64,000 nt of DNA from Alnus glutinosa (lineage: Eukaryota > Streptophyta > Magnoliopsida > Fagales > Betulaceae), in the NCBI RefSeq assembly GCF_958979055.1, contig NC_084896.1:5274501-5338500 (forward strand), written 5' to 3'. The position numbers were made by a program, and so were the translations under genes. The notes under the pieces were generated by a model. The model made no database searches. It was not told where the DNA came from and saw only the letters and a program-made list of their open reading frames with translations. Positions 1 to 11,290 of the stretch are shown one piece after another; position 1 is the stretch's first letter; every line of letters begins with the position of its first letter.

Positions 1-2031
1 TTAAGCTGGGTAGTAGGTTGTGTAGGAGATCTAAGTTGTTCATGCATTATGGAAATCATCGAACGTTGCACCCTCAAGATCAAACAATCGATCTATGTTG
101 GTCGAACAATCAGCCTCGACACCAAACGTTCAATGAATGCAATAATCTAGATGAATAAAGTTTTATTATGTGATTAAGGTTTTACGTGCTTTATTGAGGT
201 TCCAGTTTAGAGTATGTCTAATAATAGAGTATGATTGCCCTGACATGGAGGTTAAGATTTCCAAGGGTGAAGAGAATTGCCCGAAATAAGTAAATGCTTA
301 CGAAACTTTACTTTTCACTATGTGATATGTCAATAAACTGAGCATGCTTTACTTTTCAATATAAATATGTCATGAGCCTTATAACAGTATCGATTTTATC
401 GAATGTTTATAGGAGTTTCAATTAGATAAATTGCATCGTATGACATGTTACACTGAAACGTGTAGGATAACGGCTATGAGCTACTATTATATGGGCTTGC
501 CCTATGGTCAAAGAGATTTATTTGGGAGAACAACACTTATAACTCCTGATCTTTCACCATTTTTAAAAAAATATATCCAAACTTTAAAAAGTGTTAATTT
601 ATGGTATCTACCTTTCAATTTTTTTTCAATTTCAACCTTTCGTCTGTCAAAATTTTCAAAATACCCCTATTTTTTTAAAGAAAAAGAAAAAGAAAAAGAA
701 AAGTTGCTAGGATTTAGATAATGGTCATAATTTAATAGAATTTGTAAAAATACCTATGCCTGAATCTTTGAAAATTTTTATATAATTTTTTTTTAAAAAA
801 AAAAAAAACAAAAATAAGGTTATTTTAAGAATTTTGATAGAATTTAACGGAAAATTCTAACGGAGGGTTAAAATTGAAAAAAATTAAAAGATGGATACCC
901 TAAATTGACACTTTTTAAAGTTTTGGTACATTTTTTTTAAAAGTAAAAGAAAGATCAGGAGTTATAAGTGAAGTTCTCTCATAAAAGTAATCGAAGCGCC
1001 ATGTATAGATGGGGTCACAACTATGGCTTTGTTAGTGGTATACTGGTATGAATCAGCCGAAGTTTAAATTTAGTCGAGCCACTAACGAAGATGGTACGTG
1101 GCAATGTTCGAGGCACCGATATTGTATTACAGGTCTCTTGGGACAACACCAACGTTACCAAGAAGGGGTTAGGGGTTTGAATAGACCATATATTTAATAG
1201 TTATGACTATTAATTAAAAACTATTTATTATACACCTTTTTTTTCTTCAATAAAACTTAAGTGACTTGTTATTAGTATTATGTCACCTCACTTTAAACCA
1301 AATCAATTTCCATATTGGCATAATAATGGTGGCAAGACTAATTCATTTTGCAAAACCCATAAATTTGTGAATACTAAGTTTGAAAAGTGTGATTTGTTAC
1401 CAAAGGCTCATTACATAAATAAGTTCTACAATAATTTACTTACTAAGTCGTTGACTTATAAGACAGTTACTTTTCCACATTTGGAACACTTCAGTGTTTT
1501 GAAAATTAGCAGGTTGTCAGATAATAAAGTGAGCATTTCGCTAGGATGAAGATGTTGAGCGAATGACTCGCATTGTCAAATTTTGCATAGATAGATGGTA
1601 GATGTTTTGTTATATAATATTGGGTATATTTGGTAAAGGGTTTTGAGAGGGAAAAAGAGAAATGAATTAATTAATGTAATATAAAGTAGAATGAAGTTTT
1701 AATTTTTTATTATTTTTTTTTTTTGAGTGAAGATAAAAAATGTCGTTTAGTAATGTATAAAAAAAATTGACTTTTTAAGGGAAAAAAGCTAAATCGTTTG
1801 CCAAACGCAACCATTCATTTGAGAACTCTAAGTCTGTATTGATAGTAAATGATATTGTTTACAAATATTTTAGTTAGTCTCAGATTATTTCTTTCTACTT
1901 TCCGTTATAGTATACTCGAATGATTAGTATTGTATAATGATTTCAACTAATTACCAGATAATTAGTATGATAGTACTACGAGTAACACTTCAAGTTAAGT
2001 TTTATAATTATTTAATTTTGGAGGCGTTACA
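1..2031 (+). mobile_element. Degenerate LTR-retroelement remnant (probable LTR end at 2031)
   Basis: No gene is visible here. The stretch ends in GTTACA at 2026-2031, followed at 2035-2046 by TGATATCAGAGC. That differs by one base from the initiator-Met-tRNA primer binding site TGGTATCAGAGC used by most plant LTR retrotransposons. An LTR 3' end followed by a primer binding site is therefore the best reading, with the element oriented on the plus strand. No matching second LTR and no gag/pol reading frame are seen, and the left boundary is unknown. Ty3/gypsy origin is inferred only from the style of the leader. Confidence 0.4.
527..985. mobile_element. Fold-back MITE (family A)
   Basis: The segment begins with CACTTATAACTCCTGATC near 535 and ends near 974 with its near-exact reverse complement GATCAGGAGTTATAAGTG. 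The inner arms also pair: AACTTTAAAAAGTGTTAAT on the left against a matching CACTTTTTAAAGTTTTGG on the right. It has no coding capacity. Related copies lie in intron 2 of the first P450 gene (41722-42130), and looser relatives lie downstream of the IDH gene (about 36340 and 37455). The superfamily was not determined. Confidence 0.7.
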
Positions 2032-2633
2032 GTATGATATCAGAGCATTCAGCTATACAAACTACAATTGTTGATCTAACCATAGGTTATGATACTAGTA
2101 GGTTTGAATTGTGTAAATACCAAGGCATAGGAATTGAGTTAGGATATTATGGTGTTATGACTTGGTTGTTGAGGTGCAGCTAAGTCACAACCTGTTTGTT
2201 TGAATTGATTGGTAGCGTTTAGCGGGCTGAGCGCTTAGATCAGAGCTAATCCACTGTCTAGATGGCAGAGTGTTGACTACGACTTACAGTGAGACATAGA
2301 CTGTTTGGACACCACAAGGACCCTTGACTGCATCTTGTGACTGGCCAACAGGCTTCAAACCATACGCCCCAAACTGCAAATCACCAAATAAGATCAGCTG
2401 GAATCGAAGGACCGTGACAGTAATTCTAGATCATGTATTTGATTCTGGATGTAATGTCCATAACATTTTGTAGTAATTAAAATACGAAAACTGAGTAAAT
2501 AATTGACAAAGGTTAATTTAGTGTTATTAAAATGCAAGAAAATATTTTTAGGTCCAAAGAAAATAAAATAGAAAAGAAATTAGAAAAGATAATGAAATTT
2601 AAAAAAAAAAAAATAGTAAATGTCATAACAAAA

Positions 2634-2635
<2 letters not shown>
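2032..2635 (+). mobile_element. Retroelement leader-like sequence, no gene
   Basis: This follows the probable primer binding site at 2035-2046 and looks like the untranslated leader of an LTR retrotransposon. No gag homology could be read in any frame. The stretch is AT-rich towards its right end and runs into a dinucleotide repeat. Confidence 0.3.

Positions 2636-2710
<75 letters not shown>
2636..2710. repeat. (TA)n microsatellite
   Basis: About 37 uninterrupted TA units. The short reading frame across it, rich in Tyr-Ile, is an artefact of the repeat. Confidence 0.95.
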
Positions 2711-2712
<2 letters not shown>

Positions 2713-2730
2713 GAGCATGAGGCGCAGGCG

Positions 2731-4263
2731 CACTACCAAAAAATGACCGTTTCTTGACGGTTTTTTTCTAGACGGTTTTTTTGAAAACCATCTGTAAAAA
2801 ATAAATCTAAACGGTTTTAATCAACCCGTCTGAAAATATACAGACGATTTTAACCAAACCGTCTTTAAATTTATATTTCTGGACGGTTTTAATCAAACCG
2901 TCTAGAAAAATACAGACGGTTTGATTAAAATCGTCTGTATTTTTCCAGACGGTTTTATAAAACCCGTTTAGAAATATAAATTTAAAATTTTTTCAATTTT
3001 TTCCAGACGATTTCAACCAAACCGTCTGTATTTTTCCAGACGGTTTGATTAAAACCGTCCAGAAATATAAATATAATTTTTTTTCAATTTTTTCCAGACG
3101 GTTTGAAAACGTCTGGATTTATTTTTTATGAATTTTTGGAATTTTTTTCCATGTTCTTAATCTCCTGCCCTTCCTTTACTTTCCCTGCTAAATCCCTAAT
3201 GTCCCTCTGACCCTCCCCATACACTCGTCCCCCTCCCTCCAACGCCTCTCTCTCTCTCTCTCTCTCCCTCTCTCCCGGTGGTTCAGCGACCCAGTGACTA
3301 GGTCGACCACCATGAGATACCTATAGGTAAGGTTGCAGTAGCTCTCTCTAACGTCTCTGATCTCGAGTCTCTCTCTCACGCTCTCTCTTTTCCCCTCAAC
3401 AGTGTACTACCCCTTGGTCCGTACCACCGATATTCGGCGCTGTGTCCAGTACAAGAGCGTCAAGGCACAGATCTGGGACACAGCCGGCCAAGAACGGTAC
3501 CCCTGGCCAAGATCTGGGACGCAACCGGCCGAATCTGGACTCTTGTTTATTTGTATGTGGGTTTGAGATTTTGTGTGTTAATCTGATTTGTAAAAATTAG
3601 AAAATTCGGCGAAGTTTGTGAAGTTTTGGGTGTTTTGGAAGCTTTTCTTGCATTTCCAACTTCTAGAATGAGCTTCGGTGCTTTTGGTTTATTTACTGCA
3701 AAGATTGATTTTTAATTCGGATTATTTGATGTCTAGCTTCTCATATTTTCTCTGCTTTGTTTGGTTGCTGAGAAAATACATTAACATGATCAGATTGTGA
3801 TATATATCTTAGTTTGTGCTGCATCATTTTAGGTGAAACAACTGAAAGCATTCGATTCCTTTGTTTTTTTTACGATTTCTTCAGGAGTACTCTCATTCTT
3901 GCCGAGTATCAATGGGAAAAGGAGCACAAGACTGGAAAATGAGAGAAATTTGATGGAATATGAGAGAAAATTTGATGCAAAAGAGGTTCACAAGTGCGGG
4001 GAAAAGGAGAAAAATTTTGATGTGGGATTGATCTTCGAACCAAGAGGCATTATTATTATTAAAAACAAAAATAATAATTATAATTAGAAAAGAAAAGAAA
4101 AAAGAAGAAGAAGAAGAAGAAGAAACAGAAAATTCTGGATGGTTTTGTCCAAACCGTCTGTAATTGCGGACAATTTTGCCCAAACCGTCTGCAATCAGAA
4201 TTAGCGACCCATTTTTCTAGACGGTTTCAAACCGTTCAGAAATCCTGATTTTTTTGTAGGTCT
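2731..4263. mobile_element. Non-autonomous CACTA-like transposon with captured gene piece
   Basis: The left end reads CACTACCAAAAAATG. The right end (about 4240-4260) is the degraded complement of such a terminus, TTTTTTTGTAGG. Both subterminal zones (2750-3110 and 4135-4240) are packed with direct and inverted copies of AGACGGTTT/AAACCGTCT, which is the standard subterminal architecture of plant CACTA (En/Spm) elements. GCG lies just left of the element and again at 4264-4266, fitting the usual 3-bp target duplication. No transposase is present. The interior (about 3150-3600) looks like a host gene 5' end: a CT-rich leader, a CAACAG acceptor-like site and a Rab GTPase coding scrap. Confidence 0.65.
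3462..3500 (+). pseudogene. Captured Rab GTPase fragment (switch II motif)
   Basis: The plus strand translates to KAQIWDTAGQERY, the G3/switch-II box (WDTAGQE) of Rab GTPases. The KAQIW lead-in is typical of the plant RABA/Rab11 class. Just downstream (3504-3531) a degraded second copy reads AKIWDATGR. No other Rab motifs (GKS/T, NKxD) are present, so this is a fragment. It lies inside the CACTA-like element between its subterminal repeat zones, so transduplication is the simplest origin. Confidence 0.75.
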
Positions 4264-6385
4264 GCGCCCCACACTCAAAACAAAATGGCCATTTGGCCAT
4301 CATGTTTTAAATGGCCAAATGGCCATTAAAAGAAAAAAAAAAAATTAAAAAATAAAAGAAGGTGTGTGCGCCCCACCTTCACTAAAAGGAAGGGCCAAGT
4401 AAACAAGGCGTAGTGCCTTGTTTAGAGAAAAAGGCCGAATGGCCTCTTCAGTTTTCCTGAAGAGGCAGTGCCTCTCATTCTTATTTTTCTCTTAAATTTT
4501 TATAGAAAATTCTTGATCTATAAAGATCCAATAGTCCGATCTTCAATCCGTTTTCGGTAACGTGATCTACAAAGTCCGATCTACATTTCTATCGATCGTT
4601 TTGAGGTAATGGGTGACTTGGAACTTGCTTGAGGCTATCCAAACCATGGGTTTTGGTTTGGTGAATTTTGTGATACATTGCAAGGTGACGTCTAGGAGAC
4701 CTAAGCTTGATATCCGTGCAACCAGGTGAGTATTCTACTCACTAAGGGATTTTAGGAAGTTAGATATATGAATTGCTATGTTTAGTTTAATTTGATGTAA
4801 ACTCTATGATGATGATTTGGTATATGTAATTATGAACTATATGGTGAATATGATATATATTAATGAATTAATATTAAAGGAAGCATGAGATTTATGTTGT
4901 GAATATGATATATGTTGATGAATCTTGGTTGTTTATGATTATGGAATTTGTTGATAAAATTGTTTGTGATTGAGTTGAGATATATTGGATTGTAGATTTT
5001 ATGGATAAATGGACGTTGATGAGATTGATTGTATTTATGATTATGGAATAGTGGATAAAAATATGTGTGACTGTATTGTGAGAATTGCGATGATAAGTTT
5101 ATATTGATATGTTTGAAATGGTTTGGGGTTGAATAACATGAAGTTGGAATGATGGTTTGTGTAGTATGAGATTATGTGTTAAATATGAGTTTGTTGTGGT
5201 ATGTAGTATGTGTTGAAAGAAAGATGTTTGGGAATACACATGTGATGATATGTATATAGTGTGGATGCTTTGGTATTATGAGAACCTGGTAGTTGCTAGA
5301 TGGTAAGTCTAATGTTGTAGTATCTGAGATGAGTGGTAGGCCAGAGGGTAGCAGCTCTTGGCTGAGATGTGTGGTAAGCCTAGCATTGAAGTGCTAGCAC
5401 TTGTGAGATGTATGCCCTGCGGGTCGAAGCTTTACGGGCAATGTTGACAGTAAGCCTAGCATTGAAGTGCTAGCACTAGTGAGATATGTGGTAAGCCTAG
5501 CATTGATGTGCTAGTTCACGTGAGATGTGTGCCCTGCGGGTCGAAGCTTTACGGGCAATGTTGACGGTAAGCCTAGCATTGAAGTGCTAGTTCACGTGAG
5601 ATGTGTGCCCTACGGGTTGTAGCTTTACGGGCGGTGTTGATGGTAAGCCTAGCATTGAAGTGCTAGCACACATGAGATGTGTGGAATATTGTTTATGGTA
5701 TGCGTGGAATATTGTTAGTGGAAACCGTGATAATATAATGTGTGATGAACATCGTGACTTGTACTTGATAATGTGTTATTATGCGAACTTAATAATTTGT
5801 GAATAACGCTGTTGAACCCTACATGCATTTATGTTTGTGTCTGTTGTATACTTAGTGAGTCTTATACTACTGAGGTGGTGAGCTCATACTTTCACCTGTA
5901 CGGATGTGGTTAACCCCACAACCGTACATACTCTGATGTTTTGACTGCAGGTTCAATGGATCTAATGAAAGACGTCGTAGCATAGTACTTGAGATGTTAT
6001 GACTGAAGCCCGTCGCGACAGTTATAATGGTTGGACCATGGGTTGTTCGCCTTTTAGTAGATTTTGTTAATGGCTCGTGTCACATGTGATAATTGAATTT
6101 ATGAGCCAGATTTTTAGTACGCATTTAATAGCTATATAAAAGTCTTAAACAGATAGACATATTAATGGCTCTTTTGTTGTAATTAACTGTTGTCTATTGA
6201 TGTACCTTCTGCTACATTGATAATGTTATTATGTGTTATCCACTGCGTAGATGTAACTCTAATTATCAAGTACATGTTATGAAATGTGTACTGTATGTTG
6301 GCTGAGCGACATGTAGTTGTGTCACTGTAATGACTCATTTTACATTTTTTTTTTTTTTTTAAAAAAAAAAAATCGGGTCGTCACA
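4264..6385 (+). mobile_element. Probable long LTR or LTR-element terminal region
   Basis: A gene-free 2.1-kb stretch that ends in GGGTCGTCACA at 6375-6385, a typical LTR 3' terminus ending in CA. It contains an intron-like GTGAGT site near 4724, a pyrimidine/GCAGGT site near 5947 and a minisatellite, features often seen in very long gypsy LTRs. A palindrome of ATGGCCATTTGGCCAT with its inverted partner lies at about 4284-4325. No primer binding site follows 6385 and no partner LTR is seen, so the class is uncertain. Confidence 0.35.
5304..5690 (+). repeat. 76-bp minisatellite
   Basis: The phrase GTAAGCCTAGCATTGA recurs at 5374, 5450, 5491, 5567 and 5643, giving spacings of 76, 41, 76 and 76 bp. 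The 41-bp unit is a deleted copy. A further degenerate copy lies at about 5304. Each full unit also carries GCCCTGCGGGTCGAAGC. The reading frame at 5603-5806 is a by-product of the repeat. Confidence 0.85.
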
Positions 6386-6798
6386 CTGGACCACTCCCGC
6401 CTTTCTACGAGTCGTAGAATTAAGGAGGAGAGACCAAGCTGCAAGGTAGCCAAGGCATAGAGTTCAACCAGTGAACCAACAACGACCAAGTGGAAGCGCC
6501 GAAATGTATCGACTGTGAAGGATTTTCCATTTATTCCTAGAGCAAACAATCCTCGTTTGAGCGATTAGAAGAAGTGAGCGATTGCATCCCTATTAGTACA
6601 TGTGTTAGATGAATGCGCTCAGATGGAGAAGAAAGAGGTGGAACTGCTCATGGGTGGAGCTCTTCAGGGAAACAAGCATTGCTAGAGGGCAGCTTTTCTC
6701 GCCAAGATCGAGCAAGACTATGCAGCCATCATGACAATATATGTATTAAAATGTTTTAACAGTTTGATTTGTCATGAATGCAATGTTTAAATTGAAAA
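6386..6798. other. Intergenic, nothing recognised
   Basis: No gene, RNA or repeat could be supported in this 0.4-kb stretch. Short frames here show no family motif. Confidence 0.5.
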
Positions 6799-7099
6799 GG
6801 AAAATGTTAGATTTACAACACCAATACAACAACTGTACAACAATTTCTCACATGAGGGTGAGTCCCACATACTGGGCCCACCCTCATGTGAGGGGTTGTT
6901 GTGCAGTTGTTGTATTGGTGTTGTACAAGAATCAAATCCCAATTGAAAAAAGGAAAATGTTAGATTTACAATACCAATACAACAACTGTACAACAATCTC
7001 TCACATGAGGGTAGGTCCCACATACTGGGGCCCACCCTCATGTGAGGAGTTGTTGTACAGTTATTGTATTGGTGTTGTACAAGAATCAAATTCCTTGAA
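6799..7099. mobile_element. Two tandem copies of a fold-back MITE (family B)
   Basis: Each copy has a 29-base arm beginning ACAACACCAATACAACAAC (6815-6843) paired with its inverted complement (6896-6924). A CTCACATGAGGG / CCCTCATGTGAG inner palindrome lies between the arms. The second copy (from 6952) repeats the first plus its flank GGAAAATGTTAGATTTACAA at a period of 153 bp, so the MITE and flank were duplicated together. A third copy lies at 54463-54585 inside the Mutator-like element. Frames at 6774-7146 are artefacts of the palindromes. Confidence 0.85.
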
Positions 7100-7335
7100 A
7101 AAATGTAAAGAATAAATTGATCCCTATATCTAAGTCCATTGTCCAAGTGTGATGTGTAAATTTATTTATTTTTTCTTAATGTATAAATTGATGATTAACG
7201 ACTAAGGTTAGAGAGAATATTCCTTAATTTCTTTTATTTATTTATTTTGGACGGATAATATATAGCTACTTCTCGATGCGATCTCCCATGCATGGTTTTG
7301 GAAAATATAAATCGACGTGGCATGGCTACGTACCC

Positions 7336-7344
7336 ATATATAAG
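7336..7344 (+). promoter_or_regulatory. Possible TATA box of small gene
   Basis: CCATATATAAGAGCC contains a good plant TATA box about 95 bp upstream of the ATG at 7434. A CT-rich, leader-like stretch follows. No other promoter element is claimed. Confidence 0.45.
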
Positions 7345-7433
7345 AGCCCGGGGCAGCCATTCATTGCACGCACCCTCCCTATACGTCCCTTCTCACGTTC
7401 AAGAATCAAGATCAATCTTTAAGTCTCGACATC

Positions 7434-7836
7434 ATGACGTTCTGGATACAAGAACTGATGAAGATGATGCGATTTAACCAAGTAGTGATGAAGAGGATGC
7501 GATTTAACTGTGATGGTGATAGGGTGAGGACTACTCGGTACTCACGGGGCAAAGAGTGCGGATGGTATATACGAGCCCAAGCGCGGAAGAAGGCACCTAA
7601 AACAGGGCATTTCATGCGCGTCCTTCTCTCAAGATGGGCAAAAAGAACTACGTTGTTGCTCTTGATCTTGATTGTGGGAGGACTATCTGCATTGTTGTTT
7701 TCTAGGTGCGTACATGTGCTTGCATTTGGAGGAGTATTTCATTCTTCTTCTTTTGGGTATATATAGATATAACTCATTTTCATTTCTGCATCCATTGCGC
7801 AGTGCTATAGCCGTATTTAAATGGCTCTTCAAGTAG
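7434..7836 (+). CDS. Possible two-exon gene for a 101-aa basic single-pass membrane protein
   Basis: I do not recognise this protein. Exon 1 is 7434-7705 and exon 2 is 7803-7836. The 97-bp intron has a strong donor (AG|GTGCGT) and acceptor (TTGCGCAG|T), and the joined frame stops with TAG at 7834-7836. The predicted product is 101 residues. The first ~70 residues are rich in Arg, Lys and Met and include two near-repeats, MMRFN and RMRFN. A hydrophobic helix of about 20 residues follows (TTLLLLILIVGGLSALLF), then a short KWLFK tail. A TATA box lies upstream, and AATAAA near 8180 could be the poly(A) signal. This looks like a small membrane peptide gene, but a chance frame cannot be excluded. 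The unspliced frame would run to 7766 and give 110 residues. Confidence 0.4.
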
Positions 7837-8603
7837 GCGCCGCCCGCCGCTTGTTCTTCTTCTTCCTCTTCTTCTTTCTTGTTCTTGAATGAAGAGGAAG
7901 AAAGTATCAACTGAGCACGGCAGATTATGTTCCTGGGTCAAGTTCTTGTGATGGTTGCTGGTGCCTAGTGGTTCTGGGGCTTTGGCCGTGGCAGAAGGGT
8001 TATACAAAGCTTGCCATGACAACCTTTTCCTCAGAGATTTTTTTTTTTTTTTTTTTCACCAAGCCCTAGTTTTTCAGGCTTCGATTGTTTGCAAACTGTG
8101 CTCTGCAACTCCTTCTGATGTTATGAAAATTGTTATCTACGCTTTGTGTCCTATGCATTTGACCCTTTTTGGGGGTGATAAATAAAACTTTGCAGTCTAT
8201 TGTGTGCCTTTTGTTTTTTTATGTGTTATATATTCTTACATAACATTACTTTACATCAATTCTACATTAGATACATTGAGTCAGGAATGGAGAAATTTAG
8301 CTTACTTAGTCCCTACCAAATTTTTTTTTTTCGGCTATTGACCCCTGCCCATAAAAACTTTTGGCTTCGTCCCTGCATTGAGTGTGGGACTCATATATAT
8401 GAGACCTACACATATGGGACTCATATGCATAAATTTCACACCCTATGTGTTTTGGTGTAGGATTGATATAGAGTAATGTGACGTAGAAAAAATATTTCCC
8501 TTTTCTTTTTTCTTTTTTTTTTTCTTTTTTTGGGTCTACATGCAATTATTGTTGATGATTTGCCGTATTTGATCAGGATAAGAAACACTTGAAGTAAACA
8601 CTT
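7837..8603. other. Possible 3' UTR, then intergenic with a MITE relative
   Basis: The first ~350 bp could be the 3' untranslated region of the small gene, ending near AATAAA at about 8180. The rest is AT-rich with T-runs. At 8380-8430 the repeated phrases GTGTGGGACTCATAT and ATATGGGACTCATATGC resemble degenerate family B MITE cores. No gene is seen. Confidence 0.4.
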
Positions 8604-10946
8604 GATCAGGATTAGGCTTATCATGCGTTGTGTTAGCACAGTGACCTACGCGGTTCTGGTTAATGGCTCTCCCTGTGGTAAAATTGTTCCTTCTAGAGGC
8701 CTTAGGCAGGGGGACCCCCTGTCCCCCTACCTCTTCCTCTTGGTGGTAGAGGGCCTTAGTGCAATGTTAGTCAAGGCGGAGCACGACCGTCTGCTCACAG
8801 GAGTCCCGATCTCAGTGAGGGGGGTGCACCTAACCCACCTTTTCTTCGCAGATGACAGCCTGCTCTTTTGTAGGGCAAATTCTGATGAGTGGGGTAATCT
8901 AATGAAGGTGTTGGAGGCCTATGAAGCAGCTTCGGGTCAGAAGATCAATATAGAAAAATCCTCCATATTTTTCAGCAGTAACACGGGTGCGGAATTCAGA
9001 GCCTTAATCTCTGCAGCTGGTTTCGCTCCCTCTTCCTGCTTTGAGAAGTATCTGGGGCTCCCTATCTTAGTGGGGCGGTCTAAGATGAGATCTTTTGAGG
9101 GGATCCTAAGCCGGGTGCGTAAGAAAGTGGACGGTTGGAAGGAGAAATTTCTGTCTCAGGCGGGGAAGGAAATCCTGATCAAAGCAGTAGTTCAGGCAAT
9201 TCCGATGTATAGTATGAACATTTTCCAATTACCAAAAAAATTATGCTCCAACCTTAACTCCATTATGAGTCGGTTCTGGTGGGGGAGATCAGAGGGGGTA
9301 AAAGGATTGACCTGGATGAGTTGGAGTCGTTTGGGGGTTCCTAAGGAGAAAGGGGGGATGGGTTTTAGAGATTTGGAGATCTTTAATCGGGCCTTGCTTG
9401 CCAAGCAAGGTTGGAGATTGTTTAAATTCCCTGAGTCTCTGGTTGCTAGAGTGATGAAAGCCAAATATTACCCGAACGGGGACCTTTTCTCAGCTCATCT
9501 AGGGAGTCGGCCTTCCTTCGCGTGGAGAAGCATTTTCCAAGCTAGAAGGATTGTGGAAGATGGGTTACTTTGGAGGATTGGAGATGGGGAAACGGTGAGG
9601 ATTTGGAAGGATAAGTGGCTCTCGACCCCCTTAACCTCTCCAACCCCTTCCTCTCATCATAGGTTGGATGCTAATGCTAAGGTGAGCAACCTCATTGACA
9701 GGACCTCTGGTTGGTGGAATATTCAGCTTCTTCAAGGCACTTTCAGGGAGGATGAAATCGCCCGGATCTGCCGTATTTGCCCGAGTCCGTTCCTAGCTCC
9801 GGATACTCCGATCTGGCAGGGTACTACTAATGGTCAGTTCTCGGTTAAAAGTGCCTATCTATTGGAGCAGAGTCGGAATAATCAATCCAGGGGAGAGAGC
9901 TCGGGCGCGGGCGAGGAGGTTAAATTTTGGCAAAAGTTGTGGAGAGTGGAAGCTCCGGGGGTGATCAAAAACTTTCTGTGGAGAATGGGAAACAACCTCC
10001 TCCCAACAAAACTGAACCTTTTCAACAAGAAGGTAGTTCCTGTTCCGACTTGTCCCATCTGTGCCCAAGATCCGGAAGAAGCTATTCACATCCTATGGAA
10101 GTGCAAATCAGCAATGGCAGTTTGGCAAGAATGTGGTAAGAAAATTCAAAAGATGACGGTCGAGCAAGTGGATGGTAAGGGTCTGATCCAATTTTTGATG
10201 GGTAAACTGGATGGGGAGGAGTTGCTTCTAGCTTTGGTGGTGCTCCGGCTGATTTGGTTGAGAAGGAACGCCTTTGTGTTTGAGAAGGCGTTCTCCCCCC
10301 CTGAGAGGATTGTCTTTGATGCCCATAGAATGGTGAGGGAGTTCTCCTCTGCTATCTCCTTAGCTAACAGGTCTCCGGCTCCTCTCCATGACCAGTCTAT
10401 TTCATAGTGCCCCCCCCCTCCTGGAGCCATCAAAATTAATTGGGCTGTTAGTGTCAACTGTGTTGCCAATAGAACAGGTATCGGGGTGCTTTCCAGGAAT
10501 GACAGAAGTGAGTTTGTAGCTGCTCAAACTAAGTTTTTTCCCTCCCTGCTGAACCCTGCTCAGGCTTCAGCTTTAGGGGCATGGTTGGCGGCTAAGATGG
10601 GTGGGGAGTTGGGTGCATCCTACGTGCACCTGGAAGGTGATAGGAGGGAGGTGATAAATGCTTTGACGAGGGGTGGGTCAAGTGATAGCAGCTTTGGACA
10701 TTTGATTGAGGATGCCAACCTTAGGATCCAAAGTCTGTCTAAAGTTGATATTCACTTTGTTAGTAAACAAACAAATGACGCTGCTGTTAGCTTGGCTAAT
10801 TTGGCTTGTTCACAGTTTTTAGAAGGTCTTTGGGTGGGGGTTTGTCCTCCCCTGATTTGGAATGTATTATCAAAAAGGGTTTCCCCTGTAGTTGAATGCT
10901 GATTAATGAAATTATCTTTTATCAAAAAAAAAAAAAAAAAAAAAAA
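8604..10946 (+). mobile_element. 5'-truncated L1-type LINE: RT, zf-RVT and RNase H
   Basis: The open frame begins inside the reverse transcriptase. It shows GLRQGDPLSPYLF and the catalytic FADD box (8845-8856), then the LINE zf-RVT region (CPIC...H..W.C, about 10050-10110), then an RNase H-like domain (about 10420-10890) ending near LIWNVLSKR. The frame runs from 8602 to 10407, where a TAG at 10405-10407 interrupts it. The same frame resumes to 10902, so one nonsense mutation separates zf-RVT from RNase H. A poly(A) run at 10924-10946 marks the 3' end. Endonuclease and ORF1 are missing, so the copy is dead on arrival by 5' truncation. Preservation of ~770 codons with one stop suggests a fairly young insertion. 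Confidence 0.92.
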
Positions 10947-11251
10947 ATCTCCACTAAAAGTGACAACTTGAGGTGTACTGTCATGTGCTTCTTATCTGCT
11001 ACCACTGCTCTCTGACATGCAAATAATGGAGTCTAATAGTGTATGAAGGCTGATCCTTGCACTAAAGTTGTGCACAATACATACACAATTGTAGATACAT
11101 AGTGTGGGACTCATAGGCTGATCCTTACATTACAGTTGTGCATAACTATAGACATATGGAGTGGAACCCATGTAGTCCTGTACAACACCTGCACAACTGT
11201 TGTGCAGAGACATTTCTTATAGCGTTTAGTATTTTCTTTTCTTTTTCTTTT

Positions 11252-11290
<39 letters not shown>

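Noticed and set aside
2532-2720. 62-residue frame across the TA repeat
   Set aside because: Tyr-Ile repeat produced by (TA)n.
5374-5660. CRISPR-like array
   Set aside because: The 'spacers' are themselves repeated, so this is a plain minisatellite, in a plant genome.
6787-7146. Frames of 113 and 119 residues on both strands
   Set aside because: Both are translations of palindromic MITE copies.
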